From Chloroflexi bacterium UBA4730 (GTDB lineage: Bacteria > Chloroflexota > Limnocylindria > P2-11E), in the NCBI GenBank assembly GCA_002404155.1, contig DHJC01000007.1:118592-182591 (forward strand): a DNA stretch of 64,000 nucleotides, in the 5' to 3' direction. Below, in pieces: positions 8,886 through 17,615 of this stretch. The position numbers and the translations under genes are program-made. The notes under the pieces are model-generated. The model was not told the DNA's origin. It was given only the letters and a program-made list of their open reading frames with translations, and made no database searches. Position 1 is the stretch's first letter, and every line of letters starts with the position of its first letter.

Positions 8886-11549
8886 GTAGACAGCCAGACG
8901 ATCCGCGAGCGGTTCATCAAGTTCTTCGAGGAGAAGGGTCACCACCGCCTGCCCAGCGCGCCCCTCGTCCTGAAGGATGACCCGAGCGTCCTCTTCACCA
9001 GCGCCGGGATGCAGCCGATCGTCCCGTACTTCCTCGGGAAGAAGCAGCCGCCGGCGAAGCGGCTGGTCTCGGTCCAGAAGTGCTTCCGGACCACGGACCT
9101 CGACGTCGTGGGGACGGATACCTACCACAACACCTTCTTCGAGATGCTTGGGAACTTCGCGATCGGCGACTACTGGAAGAAGGAAGCGATCGCGTGGGGC
9201 TGGGAGCTCCTCACGACGCAGTTCGAGATCGACCCGAAGACCCTCGTCGCGACGATCTACTTCGACGACGACGAGGCGTTCGATATCTGGACGAAGGAGC
9301 TGAAGCTGCTCCCCCCGGAGAAGGTCTTCCGGCTGGGCAACCTCGCGAAGGGCGACGACACGAACTTCTGGTCTCCGGGGCCGACCGGCCTCTGCGGTCC
9401 GTGCAGCGAGGTCTTCGTCGACCGCGGTCCACAGCCGAACGCGCCGCCGCACACGTGCGACCCGGGCGAGAGCTGCGGCCGCTACCTCGAGATCTGGAAC
9501 TTCGTGTTCCAGCAATACGACCGCAAGGAGGACGGCACGCTGGTCCCGCTGTCGAAGCGGAACATCGACACTGGCGCCGGCCTCGAGCGGACGTCGCAGG
9601 TCCTCCAGGGCGTCACGGACACCTTCAAGACCGATCTCTTCAAGCCGCTGATGAAGAAGATCGAGACGCTGACCGGATCGACGTACGGGGACGACAACGC
9701 CCGTGACGTCTCGATGCGCGTCGTTGCCGAGCATGCGCGCGCCGCGGCGTTCCTCATCGCGGACGGGATCGCGCCGTCGAACGAGAACCGCGGCTACGTC
9801 CTCCGCCGCCTCATCCGCCGGGCGGCGCTCCACGCACGACGGCTCGACCTCAAGACCGGAGCGATCACCCAGGTCGCCGGCGAGGTCGTGAAGTCGATGC
9901 AGAAGCACTACCACGAGCTCACGTCGGCGCGGGAGCGCATCGCCGAAACGATCGGTGCTGAGGAGGAGAAGTTCGAGCGCACGCTCACGACCGGGATGGA
10001 GCAGCTGACCATTGCGATCGCCGCCGCGAAGGACGGTCGCCGGACCGAGATCGATGGCGACACCGCGTTCCGGCTATACGACACGTTCGGCTTCCCGATG
10101 GAGATGACCCGAGAGCTCGTGACCGCAGCGGGGATCGGCGTGGACGAGGGCGGCTTCAAACGGCTCCTCGATGCGCAGCGCCAGCGCGGCCGCGCGGCCG
10201 CGAAGTTCTCGCAGGACGCGATGCGCTTCGGCCAGTTCTATGCCGATCTCCACGAGACGGAGGGCCTCGCGAGCACGTTCAGCGGGTACACCGAGCTCGC
10301 CTCCGATGCCGTCATCCGCGCGCTCGTCATCGGTGGCAAGCGCGCGGACGAGGCGCGCGAGGGTCAGGATGTCGAGATCGTTCTCGACCGCACTCCTTTT
10401 TATCCAGAAGGCGGCGGCCAGGTCGGCGACCGCGGGGACATCACCACCTCCGAAGGCCGGGCGCTCGTGGCGGATACGCAGACGGCGGCGGCGGCGGTCA
10501 TCGTGATGAGTGCCAAAGTGGTGGACGGCGTGCTGCGCACCGGCGCGACGGCGCGCGCGCAGGTCGACGAGGAGTCGCGACGCCACACGATGCGCAACCA
10601 CACCGCGACGCATCTGCTGCATGCGACGCTGCGCCGCCTCTTCGGCGAGGACGTCCATCAGGCGGGCTCGCTCGTCCACGCGCCCAACCTGCGGTTCGAC
10701 TTCACGTTCGGGCGCGCGCTCACCGCCGAAGAGCTGCGGCGCGTCGAGGAGGAAGTGAACGATGCGATCCTCACGAATGCCAGCGTCCACGCACAGGCGA
10801 TGCCCTTGCAGGACGCACTCGCGTCTGGCGCGACCCACCTCTTCGACGAGAAGTACGGCGATGAGGTGCGGGTCGTCGAGGCCGGGCCGACGTCACGGGA
10901 GCTGTGCGGTGGCACGCACTGTCATTGCACCGGCGACATCGGTCTCTTCCTGATCACGAAGGAGGAGTCCATCGGCACCGGGGTGCGCCGCATCGAGGCG
11001 GTCACCGGCGAGGGCGCCCTCCGCGAGGTGCACGAGATGCGTGACCGGGTCGATCGTGCCGCCGCGGCGCTGAAGGTGCCGCCGGCGCGACTCCCCGAGG
11101 CCGTGACGCAGCTCGCCGAGTCGCGCGAGCGTCTCGAGAAGCAGCTTGCGTCGCTGCAGAAGAGCGGGGTGGATCAGACCGCGAACGCGCTCGTCGCCAA
11201 GGCCGAGACGCTGAACGGCGCGAAGCTTGTCGTGGTCGATGTCGGCGATTACGACCAGCAGATCCTGCGTGGCCTCGCCGACCGCGTGCGTGACGGCCTC
11301 GGCACGGGCGTGACGGTGCTCGGCTCGACCCACGCCGGCCGCCCGGGGCTCGCGATCGCGGTGAGCAAAGATCTCACCGAGCGCGTGCACGCGGGGAACC
11401 TCGTGAAGGAGCTCGCAACGATCATCGGTGGCAGCGGTGGCGGTCCGGCCAACAGCGCGACCGGCGGCGGGAAGGACGCCGCGCGCCTGGGCGATGCCCT
11501 CGACGCGGGGGCGCGGGCCGTGCGCGAAAAGCTCGGAGGGCGTGGCTAG
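8886..11549 (+). CDS. alaS: Alanyl-tRNA synthetase (start codon abnormal)
   Basis: The enzyme charges tRNA-Ala and edits Ser/Gly-tRNA-Ala. It has a class II catalytic core with the N-terminal IRERF..FFEEKGH stretch, motif 3-like GLERT, and the editing-site zinc ligands HTATHLLH and CGGTHCH. The C-terminal C-Ala domain contains GGSGGG. The first in-frame ATG (9009) would delete about 41 conserved residues. Between the stop at 8871 and that ATG the only codons are non-start codons until a CTG at 8949, inside conserved sequence. GTA at 8886 is well spaced from AAGGG (8873-8877) and is the best candidate. GTG changed to GTA, by mutation or base-calling error, would explain it. The protein would be about 887 residues. 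Confidence 0.9.
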   Translation, partial: VDSQTIRERFIKFFEEKGHHRLPSAPLVLKDDPSVLFTSAGMQPIVPYFLGKKQPPAKRLVSVQKCFRTTDLDVVGTDTYHNTFFEMLGNFAIGDYWKKEAIAWGWELLTTQFEIDPKTLVATIYFDDDEAFDIWTKELKLLPPEKVFRLGNLAKGDDTNFWSPGPTGLCGPCSEVFVDRGPQPNAPPHTCDPGESCGRYLEIWNFVFQQYDRKEDGTLVPLSKRNIDTGAGLERTSQVLQGVTDTFKTDLFKPLMKKIETLTGSTYGDDNARDVSMRVVAEHARAAAFLIADGIAPSNENRGYVLRRLIRRAALHARRLDLKTGAITQVAGEVVKSMQKHYHELTSARERIAETIGAEEEKFERTLTTGMEQLTIAIAAAKDGRRTEIDGDTAFRLYDTFGFPMEMTRELVTAAGIGVDEGGFKRLLDAQRQRGRAAAKFSQDAMRFGQFYADLHETEGLASTFSGYTELASDAVIRALVIGGKRADEAREGQDVEIVLDRTPFYPEGGGQVGDRGDITTSEGRALVADTQTAAAAVIVMSAKVVDGVLRTGATARAQVDEESRRHTMRNHTATHLLHATLRRLFGEDVHQAGSLVHAPNLRFDFTFGRALTAEELRRVEEEVNDAILTNASVHAQAMPLQDALASGATHLFDEKYGDEVRVVEAGPTSRELCGGTHCHCTGDIGLFLITKEESIGTGVRRIEAVTGEGALREVHEMRDRVDRAAAALKVPPARLPEAVTQLAESRERLEKQLASLQKSGVDQTANALVAKAETLNGAKLVVVDVGDYDQQILRGLADRVRDGLGTGVTVLGSTHAGRPGLAIAVSKDLTERVHAGNLVKELATIIGGSGGGPANSATGGGKDAARLGDALDAGARAVREKLGGRG

Positions 11550-12573
11550 TCCCGGCGTGGCCGGGGTCGAGCTCGCCTCGGCAGCCGTGCGTGTCGTCGT
11601 GGGTTACCGCGAGCAGGGGCGGTTCCGCGTCACCGGCGTCGGGCATGCCCCGGTGCCGAGCGCCGCGCTCAACGGCGGCTACGTCGCCGATCGCCGAGCG
11701 GTCGTCGCGGCGCTCGTCGCCGCGTTCGCCGGCGCCGAACGCAGCGTGCGCGCCGAGAAGGTCGTTGTCGCGATCGACGGTGACGACATCCGGACCTACC
11801 ACGAGAGCACGACCTTCGAACGTGAAGACCAGCGGGACGCCGTTTCGCCCGGCGAGGCAGTGAAGGCGATCCGGCTCGCGCGCGAGGCCGCGGCCCGCGC
11901 GGCACGAGATCTGTCGGGCGATGACCCGGCGCTGCGCGGCATCGCGACGGCGGAGCTGCGGGACGACGTCGGAGGCTTCGTCCTGGACGGCCGGCGGCTC
12001 GGCTCGCCGGTGGGCGATCGCGGGCAGCGGCTCGAGGTGCGGACCGACATCGCGCTCGCGCCACTCGTGCAGGCGGGCGGCGCGACGGCGACGCTTGAGG
12101 CGGCGAGGCGCCGGGGCACCGCGACCTCCGGTGCGTACGCCCTCGGCCGGCTGGTCGCGGAGTCCGGTGTCGCCGAGGCGGGCATCGCGCGGCTCGCCGC
12201 GGACCAGACGACCGTTACCGTCGTCAGGGACGGCCGCGTCACCGGCACTCGGGTCTTCGCGGTCGGTCGCGAGGCCTTGCTCGCGCGCCATGTCCCGCCC
12301 GATGCGGACGTATGGGCTCGCTGCATCGTCGCGACGGTCCGCTCGCTCGGCCTCGAGCAGCCGGGCCGGTGGTACGTCGCGGGCGTCCCCGACGAGCTCA
12401 CCGCGTTGCCCAAGGCCCTCGCCGCCGCGGCCGGCAGCGAGCGCGGGAGCTCGGTGGAAGTGCTGCCGCTGCGCACGAGCCTCGTGCCGCGCATCGTCGC
12501 GGACGCGACGCTCACCGCCGACGACCTCGTGGCCGCCGGTGCCGCGGCCCTGGGCGCCCAGGCGTATTCGTGA
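11542..12573 (+). CDS. FtsA/PilM-like actin-fold protein, unassigned
   Basis: About 343 residues. It begins VAGVELASAAVRVVVGYREQGRFRV-like, with a strand pattern reminiscent of SHS2/actin-like FtsA or PilM proteins. A second phosphate-binding-like strand set (TTVTVVRDGRVTGTRVFAVG) lies near residues 220-240. The GTG at 11542 overlaps the alaS stop and has GGAGGG just before it. GTG 11557 is an alternative. It overlaps the next gene by 4 nt. That gene has one membrane helix, so a cytoplasmic actin-like protein paired with a membrane partner, as in PilM-PilN or FtsA-type systems, is a reasonable guess but not proven. Confidence 0.5.
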   Translation: MASPGVAGVELASAAVRVVVGYREQGRFRVTGVGHAPVPSAALNGGYVADRRAVVAALVAAFAGAERSVRAEKVVVAIDGDDIRTYHESTTFEREDQRDAVSPGEAVKAIRLAREAAARAARDLSGDDPALRGIATAELRDDVGGFVLDGRRLGSPVGDRGQRLEVRTDIALAPLVQAGGATATLEAARRRGTATSGAYALGRLVAESGVAEAGIARLAADQTTVTVVRDGRVTGTRVFAVGREALLARHVPPDADVWARCIVATVRSLGLEQPGRWYVAGVPDELTALPKALAAAAGSERGSSVEVLPLRTSLVPRIVADATLTADDLVAAGAAALGAQAYS

Positions 12574-14006
12574 GCCGGACGGTCATCGACCTCGACTCGC
12601 GCGCGACGATCCTCGACGCATCCGAGCGGCTCGCGGCTGCCCCCGCGGATGCACCAGTCGTGTTCGTCGTGCCGTCGGGCGCGCCGTTCGCTCGCAACGC
12701 CGTGTTCCTCGAGGTCGCGCGCACGCTCGCGGGCGAGCGGCGCGTCGCGATCGTCTCGAGCGATCCGCGCGCGCGATCGATCGCGGCGTCCGTGCACGTC
12801 CCGGCGTATGCCTCGCTCGGCTCGCTCGAGCGCGAGGAGCTGGACCCGACGGAGAAGCTTGGCGGCCCACGGCGCGCGGCCCTCGCAGCGATCGCCGCGC
12901 GCCGGCCGCCGCCGTCGCTCGGCTCGCCCGCCCGCGCGATCGGCATCGCCGCGAGCGCGATCGGCGCGCTGGCCCTCCTGTTGATGATCGCGGTCCCGTC
13001 GGCGGCGGTGACCGTCGCGCCGTCGTCCATCCCGATGCCGGGGGCGACGTTCAGCGTGCGGGCCGGCCCCGGTGGGGATGTCCCGGCGCAGCCGCTGAAT
13101 GCGACGATCACGACGAAGGTCACCGGTACGGCGACCGGCTCGCGCACCGACGAAGTGAAGGCGACCGGCTCGGTGCGCTTCTCGAACCAGACGACCGACG
13201 ACACCACGATCCCGAAGGGAACGGTCGTCCAGACGGCTGACCGGATCCAATTCGCGACGACCGAGGCGACGACGTTGCCGAAGAGCATCATCTTCGGCTT
13301 CATCGTCGGTCAGGTCGACGTTGCGGTCGAAGCGGTCCTCGGCGGCCCGGCCGGCAACGTTCCCACCAATCGCATCGTGGTCAGTAACCGCGCCGTGTAC
13401 TTCGTGACGAATCCCGCTGCGACGACGGGCGGCGAATCGAAGAAGATCCCCGTCGTGAAGGCCGAGGACTACACGGCGGCCACGGCGAAGACGACCGTCG
13501 ACAGGGCACTAGCCGACGCGGCGAACGAGCAGAAGACCAAGTGGAGCGCCCAGCTCGGCGGGAGCGGGGTCGTGTACGTCGGGACCGCGTCGCTCACGTC
13601 GCAGGGCGGCCTGAGCGACGTCGTCGGCAAGGAGGTCCCGACGTTCGACGTGCCGATCGCCGCGACGGTGCAGGGCTTCGCGGTCGCCGCCGACCAGCCG
13701 ACGAAGGCGGCAGTGGAGCGCTACCGCACGATGGCCTCTCCGGGCAATGTGCTCGACGAGCGCACGGCACAGTTCAACGCCATCGCCACCGTTGCGGACA
13801 ACGGCGTGACCTGGCGCATCGCCGCGTCTGGGACGCAGGCGCCGCAGCTCGACGTTTCCCGGATCCGCGGGTCTCTCGCTGGCCGGACGCCCGCCGAAGC
13901 ACATGCCGTCCTCGACGGTCAGGGGCTGAAGGTCACGGACCTGCGGATCTCCCCCAACTGGTGGCCGCGGATGCCGCTGCTCGACGCTCGGATCGCGGTC
14001 AACTGA
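12570..14006 (+). CDS. Single-pass membrane protein, baseplate J-like
   Basis: 478 residues from the GTG that overlaps the previous stop (GTGA). The N-terminal cytoplasmic part is about 130 residues. A single membrane helix (IGIAASAIGALALLLMIAV) lies near residues 130-150, and the rest is an extracytoplasmic, Thr/Val-rich beta domain with PKGTVVQT and GPAGNVPTNRI. The latter pair resembles baseplate J/gp47-type proteins annotated in Chloroflexota between alaS and ruvX. There are no phage genes around, so it is not a prophage remnant. A structural or envelope role together with the upstream actin-like protein is inference. Confidence 0.55.
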   Translation: MSRTVIDLDSRATILDASERLAAAPADAPVVFVVPSGAPFARNAVFLEVARTLAGERRVAIVSSDPRARSIAASVHVPAYASLGSLEREELDPTEKLGGPRRAALAAIAARRPPPSLGSPARAIGIAASAIGALALLLMIAVPSAAVTVAPSSIPMPGATFSVRAGPGGDVPAQPLNATITTKVTGTATGSRTDEVKATGSVRFSNQTTDDTTIPKGTVVQTADRIQFATTEATTLPKSIIFGFIVGQVDVAVEAVLGGPAGNVPTNRIVVSNRAVYFVTNPAATTGGESKKIPVVKAEDYTAATAKTTVDRALADAANEQKTKWSAQLGGSGVVYVGTASLTSQGGLSDVVGKEVPTFDVPIAATVQGFAVAADQPTKAAVERYRTMASPGNVLDERTAQFNAIATVADNGVTWRIAASGTQAPQLDVSRIRGSLAGRTPAEAHAVLDGQGLKVTDLRISPNWWPRMPLLDARIAVN

Positions 14007-14007
14007 C

Positions 14008-14388
14008 GTGCGCTATCTTGCGCTCGACGTCGGCGACCGCCGGATCGGTCTCGCGGTCGGGGATGACGCGTTCGGTATCACTCGCGCGCTGCCGACCCTA
14101 CGCCGATCGCGCCGCCTCGCCACGGACATCGAGCGGATCGCCGCGATCGCACATGGCGAGGAGGTGGGTACGCTCGTGATCGGTCTCCCGCTCACCCTGC
14201 GTGGCGACGACGGGCCGCAGGCCGAGCGCGTGCGGCGCTTCGCCGCGGCGTTGGCGCCCACCGGCCTGTCGGTCGAGCTCTACGACGAGCGCAACACGAC
14301 GGTCGAAGCGCTGCACCGCGGCGCGGACGATCCGGATGCCGGTGCCGCGCGAGTCCTGCTCGAAGACTTCTTGAGCACGAAACGGTGA
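14008..14388 (+). CDS. ruvX: Holliday junction resolvase-like RuvX (YqgF)
   Basis: 126 residues with the RNase H-like YqgF fold. It starts MRYLALDVGDRRIGLAVGDD, which carries the first catalytic Asp. IGLPLTLRGDDGPQAE and the downstream YDERNTTVEA carry the remaining acidic residues. YqgF proteins act in 16S rRNA 5' end maturation and may resolve junctions. The start is a GTG at 14008, two bases after the previous stop. It overlaps mltG by 4 nt, the same pairing seen in many bacteria. Confidence 0.92.
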   Translation: MRYLALDVGDRRIGLAVGDDAFGITRALPTLRRSRRLATDIERIAAIAHGEEVGTLVIGLPLTLRGDDGPQAERVRRFAAALAPTGLSVELYDERNTTVEALHRGADDPDAGAARVLLEDFLSTKR

Positions 14389-15566
14389 AAGAGCCGGTGT
14401 ACCGCGGGCCCGTGCGCGCACCCGCCACACGGCACGGACGCCCGACCCCACCACGTCAACGGTCGGGCGCCGGCCCGCTGGTCTTCGCGCTCGTCGTCGT
14501 CGTCGTCGCGGTCGCCCTCTTCTTCGTCGGGCGACCGCTCGCGACCGACGCGATCGTCCAGGCAGCCGATGACCACGACACGCTGCTCCAGCAATCGGCC
14601 ATCCGGGCGGTCATCGCTCCGGCGGTCGAGCCGCTGTTGGACGTCCCGGCGGATCCGAACGGCACGACCGTCGAGTTCACCGTGCGGCGCGGCGCAAACG
14701 CCTCGCAGATCGCGGTCGATCTGCTGAGCGCCAGGCTGATCAAGTCCGCGCTCGCCTTCAAGTTCGTGCTGTACGAGAGCGGGACGGAGAACGCGCTCCA
14801 GACGGGCACATACAAGGTGTCGCCGGCGCTCAGTCCGCGCGACATCGCGACGCTGTTCCAGCGGGCGCCGGGCGACCAGGTCGCGTTGCGCCTCATCGAG
14901 GGTTGGCGGTTGACCGAGGTCGCCGCGGCGGTCACCAAGGCCTTCCCGGCCATCAGTGCGACGGACTTCACCGCCGCGGCCGTCGTCGGCACGCGGAACA
15001 ACTTCGTCCTGAATGGGATCGACCCGAAGGCGTCGCTCGAAGGGTTCCTCTTCCCGGATACCTACTTCCTGCGGCCGGACGCGACCGCGGATCAGATCGT
15101 CGGGATCCTCCTGGACAACTTCGAGACGAAGGCCGGTCCCGCGCTGCGCACGGCATCGGCCGAGCGCAACGCCTCGATCTACGACATGGTGAAGCTCGCA
15201 TCCATCGTGGAGCGCGAGGCGCGTGATCGGAAGGAGAGCCCGCTGATCGCCGGCGTGTACCAGCACCGGCTCGATATCGCGATGAAGCTCGACGCCGACC
15301 CGACGATCCAATACGCGAAGGGGACCTGGGACGACCTGTCGCTCGACGACCTGAAGCTTGACTCGCCGTACAACACGTATCTCAACCCCGGGCTGCCGCC
15401 GACGCCGATCGCGAACCCGGGCCTCGCGGCGCTGCAGGCCGCGGCCAAGCCGGAGACGACGGACTTCCTGTTCTTCGTCGCGAAGGGCGACGGCTCCGGT
15501 GATCACGCGTTCGCGAAGACCATCGAGGAGCAGGAGGCGAACCGGGTCAAGTACGGGAACAAGTGA
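14385..15566 (+). CDS. mltG: Endolytic murein transglycosylase MltG
   Basis: 393 residues. It has a short basic cytoplasmic N-terminus, one membrane helix (FALVVVVVAVALFFVG, about residues 30-46), a LysM-like strand region and a YceG domain. LEGFLFPDTYFL precedes the catalytic segment KLASIVEREA with the presumed nucleophile-activating Glu at about residue 276. MltG cuts nascent peptidoglycan strands and ends their elongation. The GTG start overlaps ruvX (GTGA). Confidence 0.93.
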   Translation: MKEPVYRGPVRAPATRHGRPTPPRQRSGAGPLVFALVVVVVAVALFFVGRPLATDAIVQAADDHDTLLQQSAIRAVIAPAVEPLLDVPADPNGTTVEFTVRRGANASQIAVDLLSARLIKSALAFKFVLYESGTENALQTGTYKVSPALSPRDIATLFQRAPGDQVALRLIEGWRLTEVAAAVTKAFPAISATDFTAAAVVGTRNNFVLNGIDPKASLEGFLFPDTYFLRPDATADQIVGILLDNFETKAGPALRTASAERNASIYDMVKLASIVEREARDRKESPLIAGVYQHRLDIAMKLDADPTIQYAKGTWDDLSLDDLKLDSPYNTYLNPGLPPTPIANPGLAALQAAAKPETTDFLFFVAKGDGSGDHAFAKTIEEQEANRVKYGNK

Positions 15567-15622
15567 CTGGCGGGCGACGAGCGGCTTTGCCGCGAGGAGT
15601 GAGCACCACCAGCCTTGAGCGG

Positions 15623-15643
15623 TCTCCGGCCGCAGGCCGGAGA
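15623..15643 (+). promoter_or_regulatory. Perfect hairpin holding the aroE Shine-Dalgarno
   Basis: TCTCCGGCC (15623-15631) and GGCCGGAGA (15635-15643) form a perfect 9-bp stem with the 3-nt loop GCA. The right arm contains GGAGA, which is the aroE ribosome binding site, 8 nt before the GTG at 15652. Folding would hide the RBS. No T-tract follows, so a translational role is more likely than termination. The hairpin also marks the boundary between the mltG and aro genes. Confidence 0.6.
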
Positions 15644-15651
15644 TTAAGCAG

Positions 15652-16467
15652 GTGAGTTTGGTCCTCCTGCTCGGCCACCCGGTCGAGCACTCGCTGTCCC
15701 CGGCACTGCACAACGCGGCGTTCCGTGCCCTCGGACTCGCCCATTCGTATGAGCTGTTGGACGTGACGGCGGACGCGTTGCCTGGCGCGGTCGGGCGCAT
15801 CCGGAGCGGCGAGGTCCTCGGGGCGAACGTGACGGTCCCGTATAAGGAGACGGTGATGCGCCTCGTCGACACGTGGGATGGGCCGACGGCCGAGATCGGT
15901 GCGGCGAACACGCTGTCGCGGACCGCGGACGGCCGGCGCGTCCTCGCGTCCAACACCGACGGCGTCGGGTTCGAGTATGCGACCCGCGACCTCGCGCTGG
16001 ATGGCGCGCGCGTCCTGCTGCTCGGTGCGGGCGGCGTCGCGCGCGCTGCGCTGACGGTGCTCTTCGCCCGCGGCGCGCGCGTGACGATCGCGAATCGCTC
16101 CGCGGATCGGGCGCGGGTCCTCGCCGGCACGCTCCCGCATCCGGTGGGCCTCGAGCCTCGCGTCGCGGAGTGGGCGAGCCGCACCGAGCTGGATGGCATG
16201 GACGCGGTGGTGAACGCCACCTCGCTCGGGCTGCGGGGCGAGGATCCGCTCGCTGGGGCGACGCTGCGTCGCGGTCTCGCCGTGATCGATCTCATCCCGA
16301 CGGCTGCGCCCACGCCGCTCGTGAGGCGGGCGCGCGCGGCGGGGGCCGAGGTCGTCGACGGGCTCCCGATGCTGCTGCAGCAGGCGGTCTCATCCTTCCG
16401 CATCTGGACCGGACGCGATGCGCCGGTCGAGGTCATGCGTGCGGCGCTGTTCGCGAGCGTGAGCTAG
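15652..16467 (+). CDS. aroE: Shikimate dehydrogenase
   Basis: 271 residues. It reduces 3-dehydroshikimate to shikimate with NADPH. It opens LLGHPVEHSLSPALHNAAF, the substrate site. The catalytic Lys is in NVTVPYKE and the Asp in SNTDGVGF. A Rossmann glycine motif LLGAGGVARAA and the cofactor loop NRSADRA follow. The GTG start sits 8 nt behind a GGAGA RBS that lies inside a hairpin. It is the first gene of the shikimate run, which continues with aroC after 2 nt. Confidence 0.93.
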   Translation: MSLVLLLGHPVEHSLSPALHNAAFRALGLAHSYELLDVTADALPGAVGRIRSGEVLGANVTVPYKETVMRLVDTWDGPTAEIGAANTLSRTADGRRVLASNTDGVGFEYATRDLALDGARVLLLGAGGVARAALTVLFARGARVTIANRSADRARVLAGTLPHPVGLEPRVAEWASRTELDGMDAVVNATSLGLRGEDPLAGATLRRGLAVIDLIPTAAPTPLVRRARAAGAEVVDGLPMLLQQAVSSFRIWTGRDAPVEVMRAALFASVS

Positions 16468-16469
16468 CC

Positions 16470-17615
16470 GTGCGGTTCCTCACCGCGGGCGAGTCGCACG
16501 GCCGGGGCCTCACGATCATCGTCGACGGCGTCCCCGCCGGCCTCGAGATCGACGGCGCGGCCATCGACGCCGACCTGCGACGCCGGCAGCTTGGCTACGG
16601 CCGAGGCGCGCGTCAGCGCATCGAGCGCGACGGTGCACGCATCACCGGCGGCGTGCGGCAGGGCCGGACCACCGGGGCTCCGGTCGCGCTCTGGATCGAG
16701 AACCGTGATGCCGTCAACTGGGAGCGCGTCATGAGCACGACGCCGGTGACCGAGGCACCGGATGCGGTCACGCGGCTTCGTCCCGGACACGCGGACCTCG
16801 CGGGCGCGCTGAAGTACGGCCACGAGGACGTGCGTGACGTGATCGAACGCGCGAGCGCCCGCGAGACCGCCGCGCGCGTGGCGGCCGGCGGCGTCGCGCG
16901 CGCGCTCCTTCGCGTCGTGGGCGTGGATATCCTGAGCGAGACGATCCGCATCGGCGACGAGAGCGCGGCCGCGCGCTTCGACCGCGGCGCGATCGAGGCG
17001 AGCGAGGTGCGGTGCGGTGATCCCGAGGCGTCAGGGCGGATGACGAGCGCCATCGCCGCGGCGCGTGACGCCGGAGACACGCTCGGCGGGGTGATCGCCG
17101 TCCGCGCATCGGGCGTGATCGCCGGCCTCGGCAGCTACGCGCAATGGGACCGGCGGCTGGACGGGCGGATCGCGCAGGCGGTCGTGTCGATCCCCTCGGC
17201 GAAGGGCGTCGAGTTCGCGGATGCCTTCGACGCCGCCGGCGAGCGGGGCAGCCGGGTCCACGACCCGATCGAGCGGCGCGGCGCGGGCTTCGGCCGGCCG
17301 CAGAATCGTGCTGGCGGCCTGGAGGGCGGTGTCACCAACGGTGAGGACGTCGTCGTGCGCGTCGCGTTCAAGCCGATCTCGACGTTGATGAAGCCGCTGC
17401 CATCGGTCGATCTGCGCACGGGCGAGGCGGCACCGGCGCTCGTCGAGCGCAGCGACGTCTGCGTCATCCCAGCGGCAGGCGTCGTCGCGGAGGCGATGCT
17501 CGGGCTCGTCCTCGCCGACGCGCTGTGCCAGAAGTTCGGCGAAGACACCGTCGGAGACATCACGAGCGCCGTCGCGCGCTACCGCGAGCGTTTGAAGCCG
17601 ATCGCCGACCGCTGA
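16470..17615 (+). CDS. aroC: Chorismate synthase
   Basis: 381 residues. It catalyses the last common aromatic step, EPSP to chorismate, with reduced FMN. The start is VRFLTAGESHGRGL from the GTG at 16470. The family signatures GESHG, RRQLGYGRGARQRIE, RLRPGHADLAGALKYGHEDVR-like text and the C-terminal RPQNRAGGLEGGVTNGE are all present, as are both catalytic His. A longer open frame upstream is a shadow of aroE. The stop overlaps the aroKB start (TGATG). Confidence 0.95.
   Translation: MRFLTAGESHGRGLTIIVDGVPAGLEIDGAAIDADLRRRQLGYGRGARQRIERDGARITGGVRQGRTTGAPVALWIENRDAVNWERVMSTTPVTEAPDAVTRLRPGHADLAGALKYGHEDVRDVIERASARETAARVAAGGVARALLRVVGVDILSETIRIGDESAAARFDRGAIEASEVRCGDPEASGRMTSAIAAARDAGDTLGGVIAVRASGVIAGLGSYAQWDRRLDGRIAQAVVSIPSAKGVEFADAFDAAGERGSRVHDPIERRGAGFGRPQNRAGGLEGGVTNGEDVVVRVAFKPISTLMKPLPSVDLRTGEAAPALVERSDVCVIPAAGVVAEAMLGLVLADALCQKFGEDTVGDITSAVARYRERLKPIADR

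Noticed and set aside
12570..14006. Prophage baseplate gene
   Set aside because: No phage genes nearby. It has a membrane helix and a conserved-looking place between housekeeping genes.
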